The notes under the pieces: generated by a model
Databases searched by the model: none
Seen by the model: only the letters and a program-made list of their open reading frames with translations
Told to the model about the DNA's origin: nothing
Shown here: positions 1-7,606 of the stretch, in pieces
Layout of the letters: each line of letters opens with the position of its first letter
Numbering within the stretch: position 1 is the first letter of the stretch
Made by a program: the position numbers and the translations under genes
DNA from: Treponema sp. UBA4319
Lineage (GTDB): Bacteria; Spirochaetota; Spirochaetia; Treponematales; Treponemataceae
Assembly (NCBI GenBank): GCA_002393865.1
Contig: DGUD01000125.1
Location: forward strand, 381 to 13,622
Length of the DNA stretch: 13,242 nucleotides
Direction: 5' to 3'

Positions 1-28
1 GCGCTCTAGCCAGTTGAGCTACACCCCC
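1..28 (-). tRNA. tRNA gene, 5' part only (runs off the window)
   Basis: Read on the minus strand from position 28, the sequence has the layout of a tRNA 5' half: acceptor strand GGGGGTG (28-22), T8 and A9 (21-20), D-stem GCTC (19-16), a nine-base D-loop containing the invariant GG (11-10), the closing GAGC (6-3), and then G26 and the first base of the anticodon stem. The D-stem pairs perfectly. The anticodon and 3' half lie outside the window, so the amino acid cannot be read. A GGGGGTG acceptor with GCTC is common in alanine tRNAs but also occurs in other isotypes. A matching promoter lies just upstream. Confidence 0.9.
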
Positions 29-42
29 AAAAGAATGTATAT

Positions 43-71
43 ATTTTAACAGAAAATCGTTTCTTGGTCAA
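43..71 (-). promoter_or_regulatory. Sigma70-type promoter of the tRNA gene
   Basis: On the minus strand, a -35 box TTGACC (71-66) is followed by exactly 17 bases and a -10 box TAAAAT (48-43). The predicted start is near position 36, leaving a leader of about 8 nt before the mature tRNA at 28, which is normal for a tRNA gene. The upstream gene ends in a terminator, so the tRNA needs its own promoter. Confidence 0.75.
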
Positions 72-111
72 CGGGGAAACAGAAAATTCTCCGGGCTTCG
101 GTACAAAAAGC

Positions 112-175
112 AAAAAAAATGCGCTCCCCGCTCCACCGGCAGCACCGCGGCAGGGCAAACCATTGCCTGCCGTGC
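112..175 (-). terminator. Intrinsic terminator after the permease gene
   Basis: Downstream of the permease stop codon, the minus strand can fold into a long GC-rich hairpin. Its core pairs GCAC, GGCAGG and CAA (142-145, 149-154, 156-158) with TTG, CCTGCC and GTGC (163-175) around a four-base loop, with a three-base internal bulge and one extra G. Weaker pairing continues outward towards the stop codon. The 3' flank reads GGAGCGCA and runs straight into eight T residues (119-112), with another T5 a few bases on. Hairpin plus U-tract supports rho-independent termination. The exact outer limits of the stem are uncertain. Confidence 0.7.
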
Positions 176-186
176 GCCGCAGCGGC

Positions 187-1071
187 TCAGGCTTCCGGAG
201 CATGCTCCTGCGGGGCAGCCTGCCCTTTCTGCGCCTTGCGCTTGTCGGAAAAGCTTTCGCGGACGATAGTCTTCATGTGCTCAAGCGCCGCGGGAAAGTC
301 GGTGCTGCTCATCGACGGGAATTTCTTCAGCCAGAACACCACGGAATGCTGCAGGTCCGAATAGGATTCGATGGTCTCCAGAAATTTCTTGCTGAACATG
401 TCTTTGTTCGTCAGCGCCCGCTCTTTTACGGAAGCAAGCATGGTCTGGAGGGATTCCGGCCGGAACCATTCCTCCCCCTCAAAGCGCTCCCTCAGCTGCT
501 CCCCAAAGAGCTTGAACTTGGTCATCGTGGCGGTAAAATCGACGAGCTTGCGCAGGGTAAAAAGCAAATCCACCGTCAGTATGGACGCAAGGGCAAGGGC
601 TATTGTCCTTGTGTTCTGGAAGACAATCGGAATAGCGAGGATGTATTGCACAGCAGGATGCATGACATGCTCCAGCGCGACACCGCCCAGACCAAAGACC
701 ACGGAATTGAGCAGGCAGATGCGGCCGTTCAGGTTGAACTTCTCATCGGAATAATCCCACCATTTTGCGCGGAACAGGCGCTCCAGCAGCCAGCTGGAAA
801 AATATTCCAGCAAGCTTGTGACAATGACGGACGCAAGGAAAAGCCGTACGAATGTCGTCCGCCACGGATACACGAGGAAGAGAATGCCGAGTGCCCCGAA
901 GCCGTAAATAGGGCAGATGGGACCGTGGAGCATTCCCCGTTTTACGATTTTTCTTGTGCCGACGGTGCACCATATCTCCTCGCCAATCCAGCCCACAAAG
1001 GAATAGATGATAAACATGAGAAACAGCTGAGAAAAATCTTCTTCCATTATATTTATACTGATGTCCGGCAT
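187..1071 (-). CDS. Putative ABC-transporter permease, CmpB/DUF1113 family membrane protein
   Basis: A 294-residue integral membrane protein of the family named putative ABC-transporter type IV (ABC_trans_CmpB, formerly DUF1113). Its substrate and true role are unknown, and no ATPase gene is nearby. Family features visible are YSFVGWIGEEIW (23-34), RGMLHGPICPIYGFGAL (45-61), a WWDYS stretch (104-108) and NLNGRICL (113-120). About five hydrophobic helices fall near residues 13-35, 53-70, 74-98, 117-138 and 155-175. They are followed by a charged cytoplasmic tail of about 120 residues ending in a low-complexity stretch rich in K, Q, A, P and E. The start is ATG at 1071, placed six bases after AAGGAG; an upstream in-frame extension to 1140 lacks such a site. 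It lies 84 bases downstream of the TetR-family gene in the same direction, so co-transcription and control by that repressor are likely but inferred. Confidence 0.8.
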   Translation of the reverse strand: MPDISINIMEEDFSQLFLMFIIYSFVGWIGEEIWCTVGTRKIVKRGMLHGPICPIYGFGALGILFLVYPWRTTFVRLFLASVIVTSLLEYFSSWLLERLFRAKWWDYSDEKFNLNGRICLLNSVVFGLGGVALEHVMHPAVQYILAIPIVFQNTRTIALALASILTVDLLFTLRKLVDFTATMTKFKLFGEQLRERFEGEEWFRPESLQTMLASVKERALTNKDMFSKKFLETIESYSDLQHSVVFWLKKFPSMSSTDFPAALEHMKTIVRESFSDKRKAQKGQAAPQEHAPEA

Positions 1072-1155
1072 AAAAACTCCTTTTGTCTGAGATAGTTGCG
1101 CCATCGCGCAGGCACCCCCCGGCCAGCTCAGCCGCGGCACAGGAACCGACAGCCC

Positions 1156-1812
1156 CTAGGATTTGAGCAGGGCCGCAAAACTGCCGATACAGGCATTCAC
1201 CTGCTCCAGCCCGTGACCATCCGGCGGCGGGGCAAAAAGCTGCCCTTCCCCGGAATCAGGGTTGGCCGCAACAATGACCTTGCGCTCCATAAGGTACTGG
1301 TTCAGGAAATCCCGCACGGCTGCACAGAAGCACACGGACGTGCCGTGGACGCGCTCCTTGGGCAGCGTTATTTTCTGCGCGGCACGCAGCGCCTCCAGAA
1401 CGGCGTCCGTCTGCGCGATAAGTTTGGAGTTCTCCGCGCTCACGATGTCCGCGGCTTCCTTGCTGAAATATTTCTGGCTCTCTACAAATGTATAGATTTG
1501 AAAGAGCGGCGTTTTCTCATGCATCCGAAAGTAGCGGTTCACGATGCCTTTCAGCACCGTTTCCGCGGGATACTTTTTTGCGACCCCCTGAATGTCCGGC
1601 GGGGCAAAGGTTATCGCATCGATGTATTCCGCGCAGGATGCCGTCGCCTGCCGGAACAGGTCGTCCCTGCTGGCAAAATGGTTGTAGAGGGACGCCTTTT
1701 TTATGCCCAGCCGGTCAGCCACATCCTTAAGGCTCGTGGCACCCGCGGAGCAGAAAAAGGAAGCATCGAGTAAAGCCCGTATAATGTCGTCTTTTGTGAT
1801 GCGCTCGCTCAT
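1156..1812 (-). CDS. TetR/AcrR-family transcriptional regulator
   Basis: A 218-residue DNA-binding repressor of the TetR type. The N-terminal helix-turn-helix is clear: after the opening helix (TKDDIIRALLDASF), residues about 26-55 read SLKDVADRLGIKKASLYNHF followed by ASRDDLF, matching the TetR recognition helix and its conserved tail. The C-terminal ligand and dimer domain is variable and does not reveal the inducer. The start is ATG at 1812, five bases after GGGGGAGG; the longer frame beginning at 1899 has no comparable site. The gene precedes the membrane protein at 187-1071 and has a perfect TATAAT upstream, covered by inverted repeats, so it probably represses itself and that gene. A link to the neighbouring chemosensory operon is not shown, because a strong terminator separates them. 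Confidence 0.9.
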   Translation of the reverse strand: MSERITKDDIIRALLDASFFCSAGATSLKDVADRLGIKKASLYNHFASRDDLFRQATASCAEYIDAITFAPPDIQGVAKKYPAETVLKGIVNRYFRMHEKTPLFQIYTFVESQKYFSKEAADIVSAENSKLIAQTDAVLEALRAAQKITLPKERVHGTSVCFCAAVRDFLNQYLMERKVIVAANPDSGEGQLFAPPPDGHGLEQVNACIGSFAALLKS

Positions 1813-1891
1813 ACAGCCTCCCCCGTATGGTTCAAATCCGCTCTCCCGCCGCATTCCCGCTGCCCGCCATATCAGGCAGAAAACGGCTTTA

Positions 1892-1957
1892 CGTGACACG
1901 ATGCTGCAAATTTCCGCTATTATAGCGACTTACAGCGTGCAAAAACGCATTTTTGCA
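1892..1957 (-). promoter_or_regulatory. Promoter of the tetR-permease unit with candidate TetR operators
   Basis: On the minus strand a perfect TATAAT (1924-1919) serves as -10; the predicted start near 1912 gives a leader of about 100 nt. The -35 position (about 1947-1942, CGTTTT) is weak. Three inverted repeats cluster here: TGCAAAAA-CGCA-TTTTTGCA at 1938-1957 across the -35 position, CGCTAT-T-ATAGCG at 1915-1927 centred on the -10, and CGTG-A-CACG at 1892-1900 just after the start. A TetR protein bound to any of these would block transcription. Which one is the true operator cannot be told from sequence alone. Confidence 0.55.
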
Positions 1958-1969
1958 AGACCCCGCCTG

Positions 1970-2017
1970 AAAAAATGCAAGCCCTGTCCGGAAAGCTCCC
2001 GTTTTCCGGACAGGGCT
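1970..2017 (-). terminator. Intrinsic terminator of the chemosensory operon
   Basis: A perfect 15-bp stem pairs 1980-1994 with 2003-2017 around an eight-base loop. On the minus strand it is followed after four bases by T6 (1975-1970). It begins about 60 bases after the stop codon of the last receptor gene. No T-tract follows on the plus strand, so it works in one direction and marks the end of the eight-gene operon, insulating it from the tetR promoter just beyond. Confidence 0.85.
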
Positions 2018-2077
2018 ATTGTACACCAGACCCGCGCCCTTGTAAAGGCTCGGCGGGCAGGCACACAGGGCTTCAGC

Positions 2078-3868
2078 CTAGTCATTTTCCGCCAGAATCT
2101 GCGTATGCAGATTCTCCAGCAGGTTTGCAGCCTCCTTGAGCTTTTGCGCGGTATTGTTCACCGTGCCGGTAGACGTGGAGAAATTCTCTATGCCGGAAGA
2201 AATCTGGCGCACAGTGGCGACAATCTGGTCGAATGCGGCCGCCTGCTGGCCGATAATTTCCTTTATCTGGTTCGCGGACTCCACCGTGATTTCAGACGAG
2301 CTCTGGATGTCGGTAAATTTCTCCTTGAGCTTTTCAGAAAGCTCAAGCCCCTCGCGGATTTTTTCCGTCCCGCTTTCCGACGTGATGATAAGATTGTCCG
2401 AGGAATGCTGGATTTCTGTAATCCGCTCCTTTATCTGCTCCACGGAAGACGTGATTCCTGCGGCAAGGCGGCGGACTTCGTTTGCGACGATGTGGAAATT
2501 CCTGCCGGACTCACCGGCGCTGCTTGCCTCCAGCTCCGCATTGAAGGCGATGATTCTGGTCTGATCCGCAATATCGTTGATGATTTTTACGATGTCCCAG
2601 ATGCCGCCGATTTTTTCCCCCAGCTCGCGGATTCCGGAAATCGTCGATATGTTCGCGTCCGTTATCTCCGTCATTTTGTCAAGATTGGACTGCAGGGTAC
2701 TGAAGCCGACGTTCACGTTCCGCTCCGTGCCTTCCGCAACAGCGGTCACATCGCCAATCTTCTCCTCAATGGTGCGCGTCTGCCGGTCAGAATCTTCCAT
2801 CGTCGCCAGGATTTCCTTGACGCCCGTCGACTGCTCCAGCGATGTTGACGACGTTGCCTGCGAAATCTCCGCAAGCTTGTTGATAGGCTCCGTCATCGTG
2901 CCGCCGATGCTCCGTATGTTATCCAGGATAGAGCGGAACAAAAGGACGATTTTGTTGACCAGATGCAGGTTATAGGACACCTCGGTCTCAAAATCAGTGG
3001 AGACGAGCTCCACGGTAAAGATGTCGTTTTTGATGATATGCAGCATTGATGTCTGGAGCTTGCCAGAGGATTCGAGTATGCTGCGCAGAAACGAATACAC
3101 GGAAGCGCTCCCTATCGCCGTATTTATGGCAAAGACGCCGCCAAGCCGCGCAAGCTGGGAGCCTTTTAGCCCGGCCTCCCCTGCCGCCGCACGCAGAAAG
3201 CCTGTCTCAGAGGGAACGTTGTAAAAATAATAGACGCTGAAAAGCACCACCGCCAGGAATATTCCCCAGATAACCGGTATGATACAGTAGTAGAAGAAGG
3301 ATTTTGCGTAGGAAAAACCGAAGAACTGCTTGTTCCTGAGGACTTTCTGGTCGATACCCTCCTCCACAAGGCTGCTGGTATACATGCCGCATGCCCTGCG
3401 CGTATAGGAGATTGCGAGCAGCGAGGCAAGATACGCTCCAAGGAAGCAGGCATACAGGCTTATCGCGTTGAGGAAGATTCCCATCTTCAGAAGGAAATGA
3501 TAGCCAAGCGCAAGCATGAGCGAGCAGGCCACAAAATACAGGAAGGTCTCCACCTGCTTTACAGACGGAAGCTTGTGCAGCGCCAGAAATAGTTTTGTGC
3601 GCTCCTCCACAGACAGATCCTCCGTCTGCCATCTCTCCAGCTGCCGCGAAATCGCAGCCGTACACAGGTGGTTCGTAAGAGGCGCAAGCAGGAACTGCGC
3701 AAAGAGAATCATGCCGATGACGGCAAGCATCAGCGGATATTGCTTGTATACATCAAGGTTCAGTATGAACACCGAATACAGGAGCATCAGTATGCCGCAC
3801 AGTATGTTCGGGAGACAGCCGGCCACCAGCAGGCGTCTTTCAAGGGGAATATGTTTTTCCTGATTCAT
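2078..3868 (-). CDS. Six-TM methyl-accepting chemotaxis protein (receptor 1, last gene of operon)
   Basis: A 596-residue chemoreceptor. Six hydrophobic helices (about 13-36, 45-67, 107-128, 131-154, 191-216, 240-260) leave little room for a periplasmic ligand domain, so sensing is probably in or near the membrane. A degenerate HAMP-like stretch follows (about 261-315), then a long coiled-coil signalling domain to the C-terminus. The hairpin tip is clear at about 430-469: IADQT, AFNAELEASSAGESG, then VANEVRRLA. Compared with Tsr, the tip asparagine of QTN is arginine (R438) and the trimer-contact arginine is serine (S450), while the E453 and R456 positions of the GE.GR motif are kept. No CheR-tethering NWETF pentapeptide is present. 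The ATG at 3868 overlaps the stop of receptor 2 by four bases (ATGA) and is preceded by GAGGTGAT. It is a paralogue of the gene just upstream. Confidence 0.92.
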   Translation of the reverse strand: MNQEKHIPLERRLLVAGCLPNILCGILMLLYSVFILNLDVYKQYPLMLAVIGMILFAQFLLAPLTNHLCTAAISRQLERWQTEDLSVEERTKLFLALHKLPSVKQVETFLYFVACSLMLALGYHFLLKMGIFLNAISLYACFLGAYLASLLAISYTRRACGMYTSSLVEEGIDQKVLRNKQFFGFSYAKSFFYYCIIPVIWGIFLAVVLFSVYYFYNVPSETGFLRAAAGEAGLKGSQLARLGGVFAINTAIGSASVYSFLRSILESSGKLQTSMLHIIKNDIFTVELVSTDFETEVSYNLHLVNKIVLLFRSILDNIRSIGGTMTEPINKLAEISQATSSTSLEQSTGVKEILATMEDSDRQTRTIEEKIGDVTAVAEGTERNVNVGFSTLQSNLDKMTEITDANISTISGIRELGEKIGGIWDIVKIINDIADQTRIIAFNAELEASSAGESGRNFHIVANEVRRLAAGITSSVEQIKERITEIQHSSDNLIITSESGTEKIREGLELSEKLKEKFTDIQSSSEITVESANQIKEIIGQQAAAFDQIVATVRQISSGIENFSTSTGTVNNTAQKLKEAANLLENLHTQILAEND

Positions 3869-5691
3869 TTTATCACCTCGCTCGCTTTTGCCTTTTCCGC
3901 AGCGGGAGCAGCGCTCCCCTCGGTATCGTCAGGCTGAATATTCTTGAGCTTTTCCGATATGACGCACAAGTTCTGCGCGGAATCGCTGATTTTCTGCGTT
4001 GAGCCGGAAAAACTTTCGGCCGCCTCGGAAATCTGACGCAGCGTGATGACAATCTGGGCAAACGATGCCGTCTGCTGCTCAATGATTTTCTTTATATCCT
4101 CCGACGCATAATCGGTCGTCTCCGACGTGCGCTTAAGCTCCTCAAAGCGGGCGTTGAGCTCCTGTATAATCTGGTTCCCCGCAGCAATTTTTTTGCTGCC
4201 GTCCTGCGATAGCGAAAGCAATGCGTCCGAGGAATGCTGAATCTCGACGATGCGCCGGCGTATCTCATCCGTGGAGCGGATAGTGCGGTTTGTCAGCCGC
4301 CTGATTTCGTTTGCGACCAGAGAAAAATTGCCGCCGGCGCTTCCGGCGCTGGACGCCTCCAGCTCCGCATTGAAAGCGATGATGTTTGTCTGGTCGGCGA
4401 TTCCGTTGATGATGCCCGCAATATCGGAAATACCCGTTATTTTCTCAGAAAGTTTTTTGATCCCCTCAACGGTCACTCCGTTCGCCTGCTGTATCTCTTC
4501 CTGCTTCTGCATATTCTGCCGAAGGATATCAAATCCTTCCGCGATATTCTCCGTCGTGCGGCGCGCAACGATAGAGACTTCCCCGATTTTTCCGGCGATA
4601 TTCTTGGAGAGCGCGTCGGTCTCCTCCATTGCGGAAAGCAGCTCGCGTATGCCAGTCGTCTGCTCCAGCGACGTGACCGCCGTTTCTTTTGAGATGACGG
4701 ACAGCTCGTTGCTCGACTCGATGACATCCATGCTGATACGCTGGCTTTCGCGCAGGATATTCTGGAGAATTCCTACGATGGTATTTATAAGGTAGACATT
4801 GTACATGAACTCGTTGGAAAGATCCGTATGCTCGAACTGCACTTTATGCAGGTTGTCCTTATTCATGCCGCTCAGCAAGGTCTTCATATTGTTGATGGAC
4901 TTCATCATCCGCCGGAAGAGTATGCTGGAATATATATAATAGAAAAGAACAGCGATGAGGCCGATAGCGCCAAGCCGGAGGAACACGAGGCGCTGCGGTA
5001 TATCGGAGACATAGGTACGCCATGCAAGGATAAAAAACGCGACGTTCACAAAGAGCAGGGGCGCAAAGATGTGCAGCGCGGTAATGGCCGTTGACGTTGT
5101 CCCAAAATAGTGGCGGCGCGAGACATCTTCTTTGGAGATACCCTTCTCCACGATTTCTGCGGCATGGCCGGAGCACTGCTTCTGCGCGATGCCGGTCATC
5201 GCATACACAGCGGCGCAGTAAGCCCCGATGAACAAGGTCAACAAAAAGACGATAACCGTATCGTTGTCAAGCCCGGCAAAGTACACGCAGGCGGCCGTCC
5301 AGCATACGCCGCAAAGCATAAAGATTATGAACACCGCGATACCGTTCTTTGCGGGCAGCGCCATAAGCTGCTTGATAAGCTTTGTCCGCTCCTTTACGCT
5401 CGTCTCATAGCTGTGGAACGAGAACAAATCCTCCGTCACGGACTGACAGAGCTGCTTGTTCACCACAACAAAAATCGGAACCGGCAGCATCAGGAACAGC
5501 CCTATGCCGGATATAATGACGGCGGGGAGCATCCGCACGTGGATATTCCCCACAAGAATGCAGCAGAGCATTGTCGCCAGCCCGAACAGCGCGACAGGAG
5601 TTTTCTCTTTCGCAAAAATCTCGTTCCCGAAGTCAAGGCTTCCTCCGCTTTTCAGGGCAGCGCCTTTGTTTCCGCTTTCTTCTTTGTTCAT
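3865..5691 (-). CDS. Six-TM methyl-accepting chemotaxis protein (receptor 2)
   Basis: A 608-residue chemoreceptor with a soluble N-terminus of about 30 residues, six helices (about 31-50, 54-77, 117-138, 145-167, 203-223, 236-257), a HAMP-like linker (about 258-315) and a long signalling coiled coil. The tip lies at about 430-466: IADQTNIIAF, NAELEASSAGSAGG, then VANEIRRLT. It keeps QTN, but the normally conserved Glu and Arg of the GE.GRGF tip motif are replaced by S451 and G454, and the trimer-contact Arg by S448. It shares with receptor 1 two cytoplasmic-loop motifs, ERTKL before the third helix and a V-E-K/E-GI stretch before the fifth. The tail (about 590-608) is Ala/Lys-rich and lacks a CheR-tethering pentapeptide. 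ATG at 5691 follows GCGAGG by five bases. It starts 64 bases after the cyclase gene and overlaps receptor 1. Confidence 0.92.
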   Translation of the reverse strand: MNKEESGNKGAALKSGGSLDFGNEIFAKEKTPVALFGLATMLCCILVGNIHVRMLPAVIISGIGLFLMLPVPIFVVVNKQLCQSVTEDLFSFHSYETSVKERTKLIKQLMALPAKNGIAVFIIFMLCGVCWTAACVYFAGLDNDTVIVFLLTLFIGAYCAAVYAMTGIAQKQCSGHAAEIVEKGISKEDVSRRHYFGTTSTAITALHIFAPLLFVNVAFFILAWRTYVSDIPQRLVFLRLGAIGLIAVLFYYIYSSILFRRMMKSINNMKTLLSGMNKDNLHKVQFEHTDLSNEFMYNVYLINTIVGILQNILRESQRISMDVIESSNELSVISKETAVTSLEQTTGIRELLSAMEETDALSKNIAGKIGEVSIVARRTTENIAEGFDILRQNMQKQEEIQQANGVTVEGIKKLSEKITGISDIAGIINGIADQTNIIAFNAELEASSAGSAGGNFSLVANEIRRLTNRTIRSTDEIRRRIVEIQHSSDALLSLSQDGSKKIAAGNQIIQELNARFEELKRTSETTDYASEDIKKIIEQQTASFAQIVITLRQISEAAESFSGSTQKISDSAQNLCVISEKLKNIQPDDTEGSAAPAAEKAKASEVIK

Positions 5692-5708
5692 ATATACCTC
5701 GCTCGCGA

Positions 5709-5741
5709 GCCGGTTTCAAAAGCAAGCGATTTAAAACCGGC
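5709..5741 (-). other. Intercistronic hairpin between cyclase and receptor genes
   Basis: GCCGGTTT at 5709-5716 pairs with AAACCGGC at 5734-5741, extended inside by three A-T pairs after one mismatch. No U-tract follows on the minus strand, so it is unlikely to be a full terminator. Next to it lies the ten-base palindrome GCTCGCGAGC (5701-5710), just upstream of the ribosome binding site of receptor 2. A role in mRNA stability or in setting receptor amounts relative to the cyclase is possible but inferred. Confidence 0.45.
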
Positions 5742-5755
5742 CCGGCTATCTTGTT

Positions 5756-7606
5756 TCATTTTGATGTCAGCGCGACCGCCCCGTCCCAATCTTCCGGCGG
5801 ATGCGCGGCAAACTTCAGGCAGCGGTCCATCATAAGCAGAGCCGCCTTGTCCTGAGGCAATACCTCCAGCGCCTTCTCAAAATAGGACTGGGCAAGCGTC
5901 CACGCGCCGCTGCTATACAGGTTAAAGCCCTTCTCATAGTTGTCAGTAAAGGACTTGGGCAAGGCTTTTGCGTCCGCGCGGTACACCTGCACATCTTTCC
6001 GTTTGCCCTTTACTTTTACGGAATCAAGGAGCATCACATTCGCATCCTCAGGCAGCTCGTTCCGCACCGCCCCAGAGATGATGAGAGGCGCGCCATAGAG
6101 TTTCGTAAGCCCCTCCAGGCGGGACGTCAGGTTCACCGCATCCCCGATGACAGTGTAGTTCGTCTTGTCCTTGCTGCCGATATTCCCCACGATGACCTCG
6201 CCGTAGTGGATGCCGATGCCTATATCAAGCCGGATTCCCTCAGGAAATTTCAGCTGCCCGCAAGAAACCTTGTCCAGATGGGAATACATCTCTATTGCCG
6301 CGCTCACCGCACGCCGGGCATTGTCGATGTAGCTGATAGGCGCGCCGAAGAGCACCATGATGGCATCACCGATGAATTTATCGACGGTGCCGCCGTAGCG
6401 CTTTACGATATCGACCATGTGGGTAAAATAGTTGTTCAGGAAATTCACGACATCCTCAGGCTGGTTTATCTCGCTGATGGACGTGAAATTCCGGATATCG
6501 CAGATGAGTATCGCAAGCCTGCGTTTTTCGTTATGCGCCTGCTCCTGCACATTCTCCGACACGAGAATGTCGTTGATTATTTCCTTGGGCACAAATTTTG
6601 AGAATGCCTGCCGGAGCTTGCTCTCTGCCTGAGAGATATTCCCCTGCCTGACGGATTCCTGCAGCAGGAAGGCAAGCGGAGAAAGCAGGAATTCCATGGA
6701 CGACTGGACTTTGTAGGTAAAGAGTCGTTTCCGGCAGGAGGCTATGTGCACCGTCCCTACAAAGCTCTCGCCCGCCCGTATCACAAAGCTCCGGTACGAC
6801 TCGAAATTCTCTCTGGCAAGCTCATGCTCTATGATACCGGAAATTTCCTGCTTCTCGTACGAGACGCTATGCTTTCCTTTTGCCTGCTGCTCGTAATCCG
6901 TCCTGCATATCTGCCAGAATGAATCCTTTGCCTCGCTGCCCAGCATCGCGCTGCAGCACGTGTACGCCTTTGCGGTCTGGCTGTCAAGGATAACGGCTGC
7001 GGCATCAAAGGCGCAGAGTTTGTAGAACAAAGAGAACTGCTGCCGCATCAGCGTGTCCGTATTGTCAACATAGTTGTAGAGGGGCAGCGCCTGCTTTATC
7101 ATGCTGAGAAAGAAGCCGCTCTTGTTCATCGACCTGATAGTCCACAAGAGTATCGTATCGTTGACGGAACGCCCGGCAAACTCATCGCTACGCTCTCCCT
7201 CAAGGAAGACATTGGGCTCAATGCTCTTGCACTCCAGCTGCCGGACGGTCTCCTCGATAAGCTCGTTGAAATTTCCGGAGGAAAGAGGAATGATTTTGTT
7301 TGCTCCGGGGATAGCCGTCCAGAAATCAAGCACGCTGTCTTCCGCGGAGATAAGGATGAACGGAATCTCACTGTGATCGGAGCCTTCCTTGATGATGGAG
7401 CACAGCTCGATTCCGTCTATGACCGGCACGATTTTATCCGCGATGATGCAGGCGGGCGGCTCCTCCGCAATCTTTCTGAGCGCGGAAAGGCCGTCGGCAA
7501 AACAGAGCACCGCACAGTTCTTCTTCTCCAGCTCCGTGCAGATAAATCTGGAGAGAATTTTTGAGGGCTCCACGACATAGACCAGCGACTTGTTCCCGTT
7601 ATCCAT
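5756..7606 (-). CDS. Response-regulator adenylate cyclase (REC-GAF-like-CHD-TPR)
   Basis: A 616-residue output enzyme expected to convert ATP to cAMP. Residues 1-125 form a receiver domain with the phospho-acceptor D57 (ADKIVP) and S87, but the usual acid pair is E13-P14 and the conserved lysine is not seen (GANKIIPLS). Residues about 185-320 look like a GAF-type sensor region. The class III catalytic domain (about 360-545) is intact: metal aspartates D370 (CDIRNFT) and D414 (KFIGD), adenine-selecting K410 and T485 (NYTVIGD), and transition-state N492 and R496 (VNLTSR). Thr at the second adenine position is typical of class IIIb. A TPR-like segment follows (about 553-595), ending in DWDGAV. 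ATG at 7606 overlaps the cheA end by 8 bp and follows AAGGAG by seven bases. Its place in the che operon suggests control by CheA. Guanylate specificity is unlikely because K410 is kept. Confidence 0.9.
   Translation of the reverse strand: MDNGNKSLVYVVEPSKILSRFICTELEKKNCAVLCFADGLSALRKIAEEPPACIIADKIVPVIDGIELCSIIKEGSDHSEIPFILISAEDSVLDFWTAIPGANKIIPLSSGNFNELIEETVRQLECKSIEPNVFLEGERSDEFAGRSVNDTILLWTIRSMNKSGFFLSMIKQALPLYNYVDNTDTLMRQQFSLFYKLCAFDAAAVILDSQTAKAYTCCSAMLGSEAKDSFWQICRTDYEQQAKGKHSVSYEKQEISGIIEHELARENFESYRSFVIRAGESFVGTVHIASCRKRLFTYKVQSSMEFLLSPLAFLLQESVRQGNISQAESKLRQAFSKFVPKEIINDILVSENVQEQAHNEKRRLAILICDIRNFTSISEINQPEDVVNFLNNYFTHMVDIVKRYGGTVDKFIGDAIMVLFGAPISYIDNARRAVSAAIEMYSHLDKVSCGQLKFPEGIRLDIGIGIHYGEVIVGNIGSKDKTNYTVIGDAVNLTSRLEGLTKLYGAPLIISGAVRNELPEDANVMLLDSVKVKGKRKDVQVYRADAKALPKSFTDNYEKGFNLYSSGAWTLAQSYFEKALEVLPQDKAALLMMDRCLKFAAHPPEDWDGAVALTSK

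Noticed and set aside
64..1095. Plus-strand open frame of 343 codons opposite the permease gene
   Set aside because: Lies antisense to a clear membrane protein, begins in the tRNA promoter and terminator region, and shows no domain.
1980..2017. The hairpin acting as a plus-strand terminator
   Set aside because: No T-tract follows on the plus strand and no plus-strand gene is supported; it works only for the minus-strand operon.
1703..2848. Plus-strand open frame spanning the tetR start, terminator and receptor 1 end
   Set aside because: It crosses a strong hairpin and two real genes, has low-complexity basic composition and no domain.
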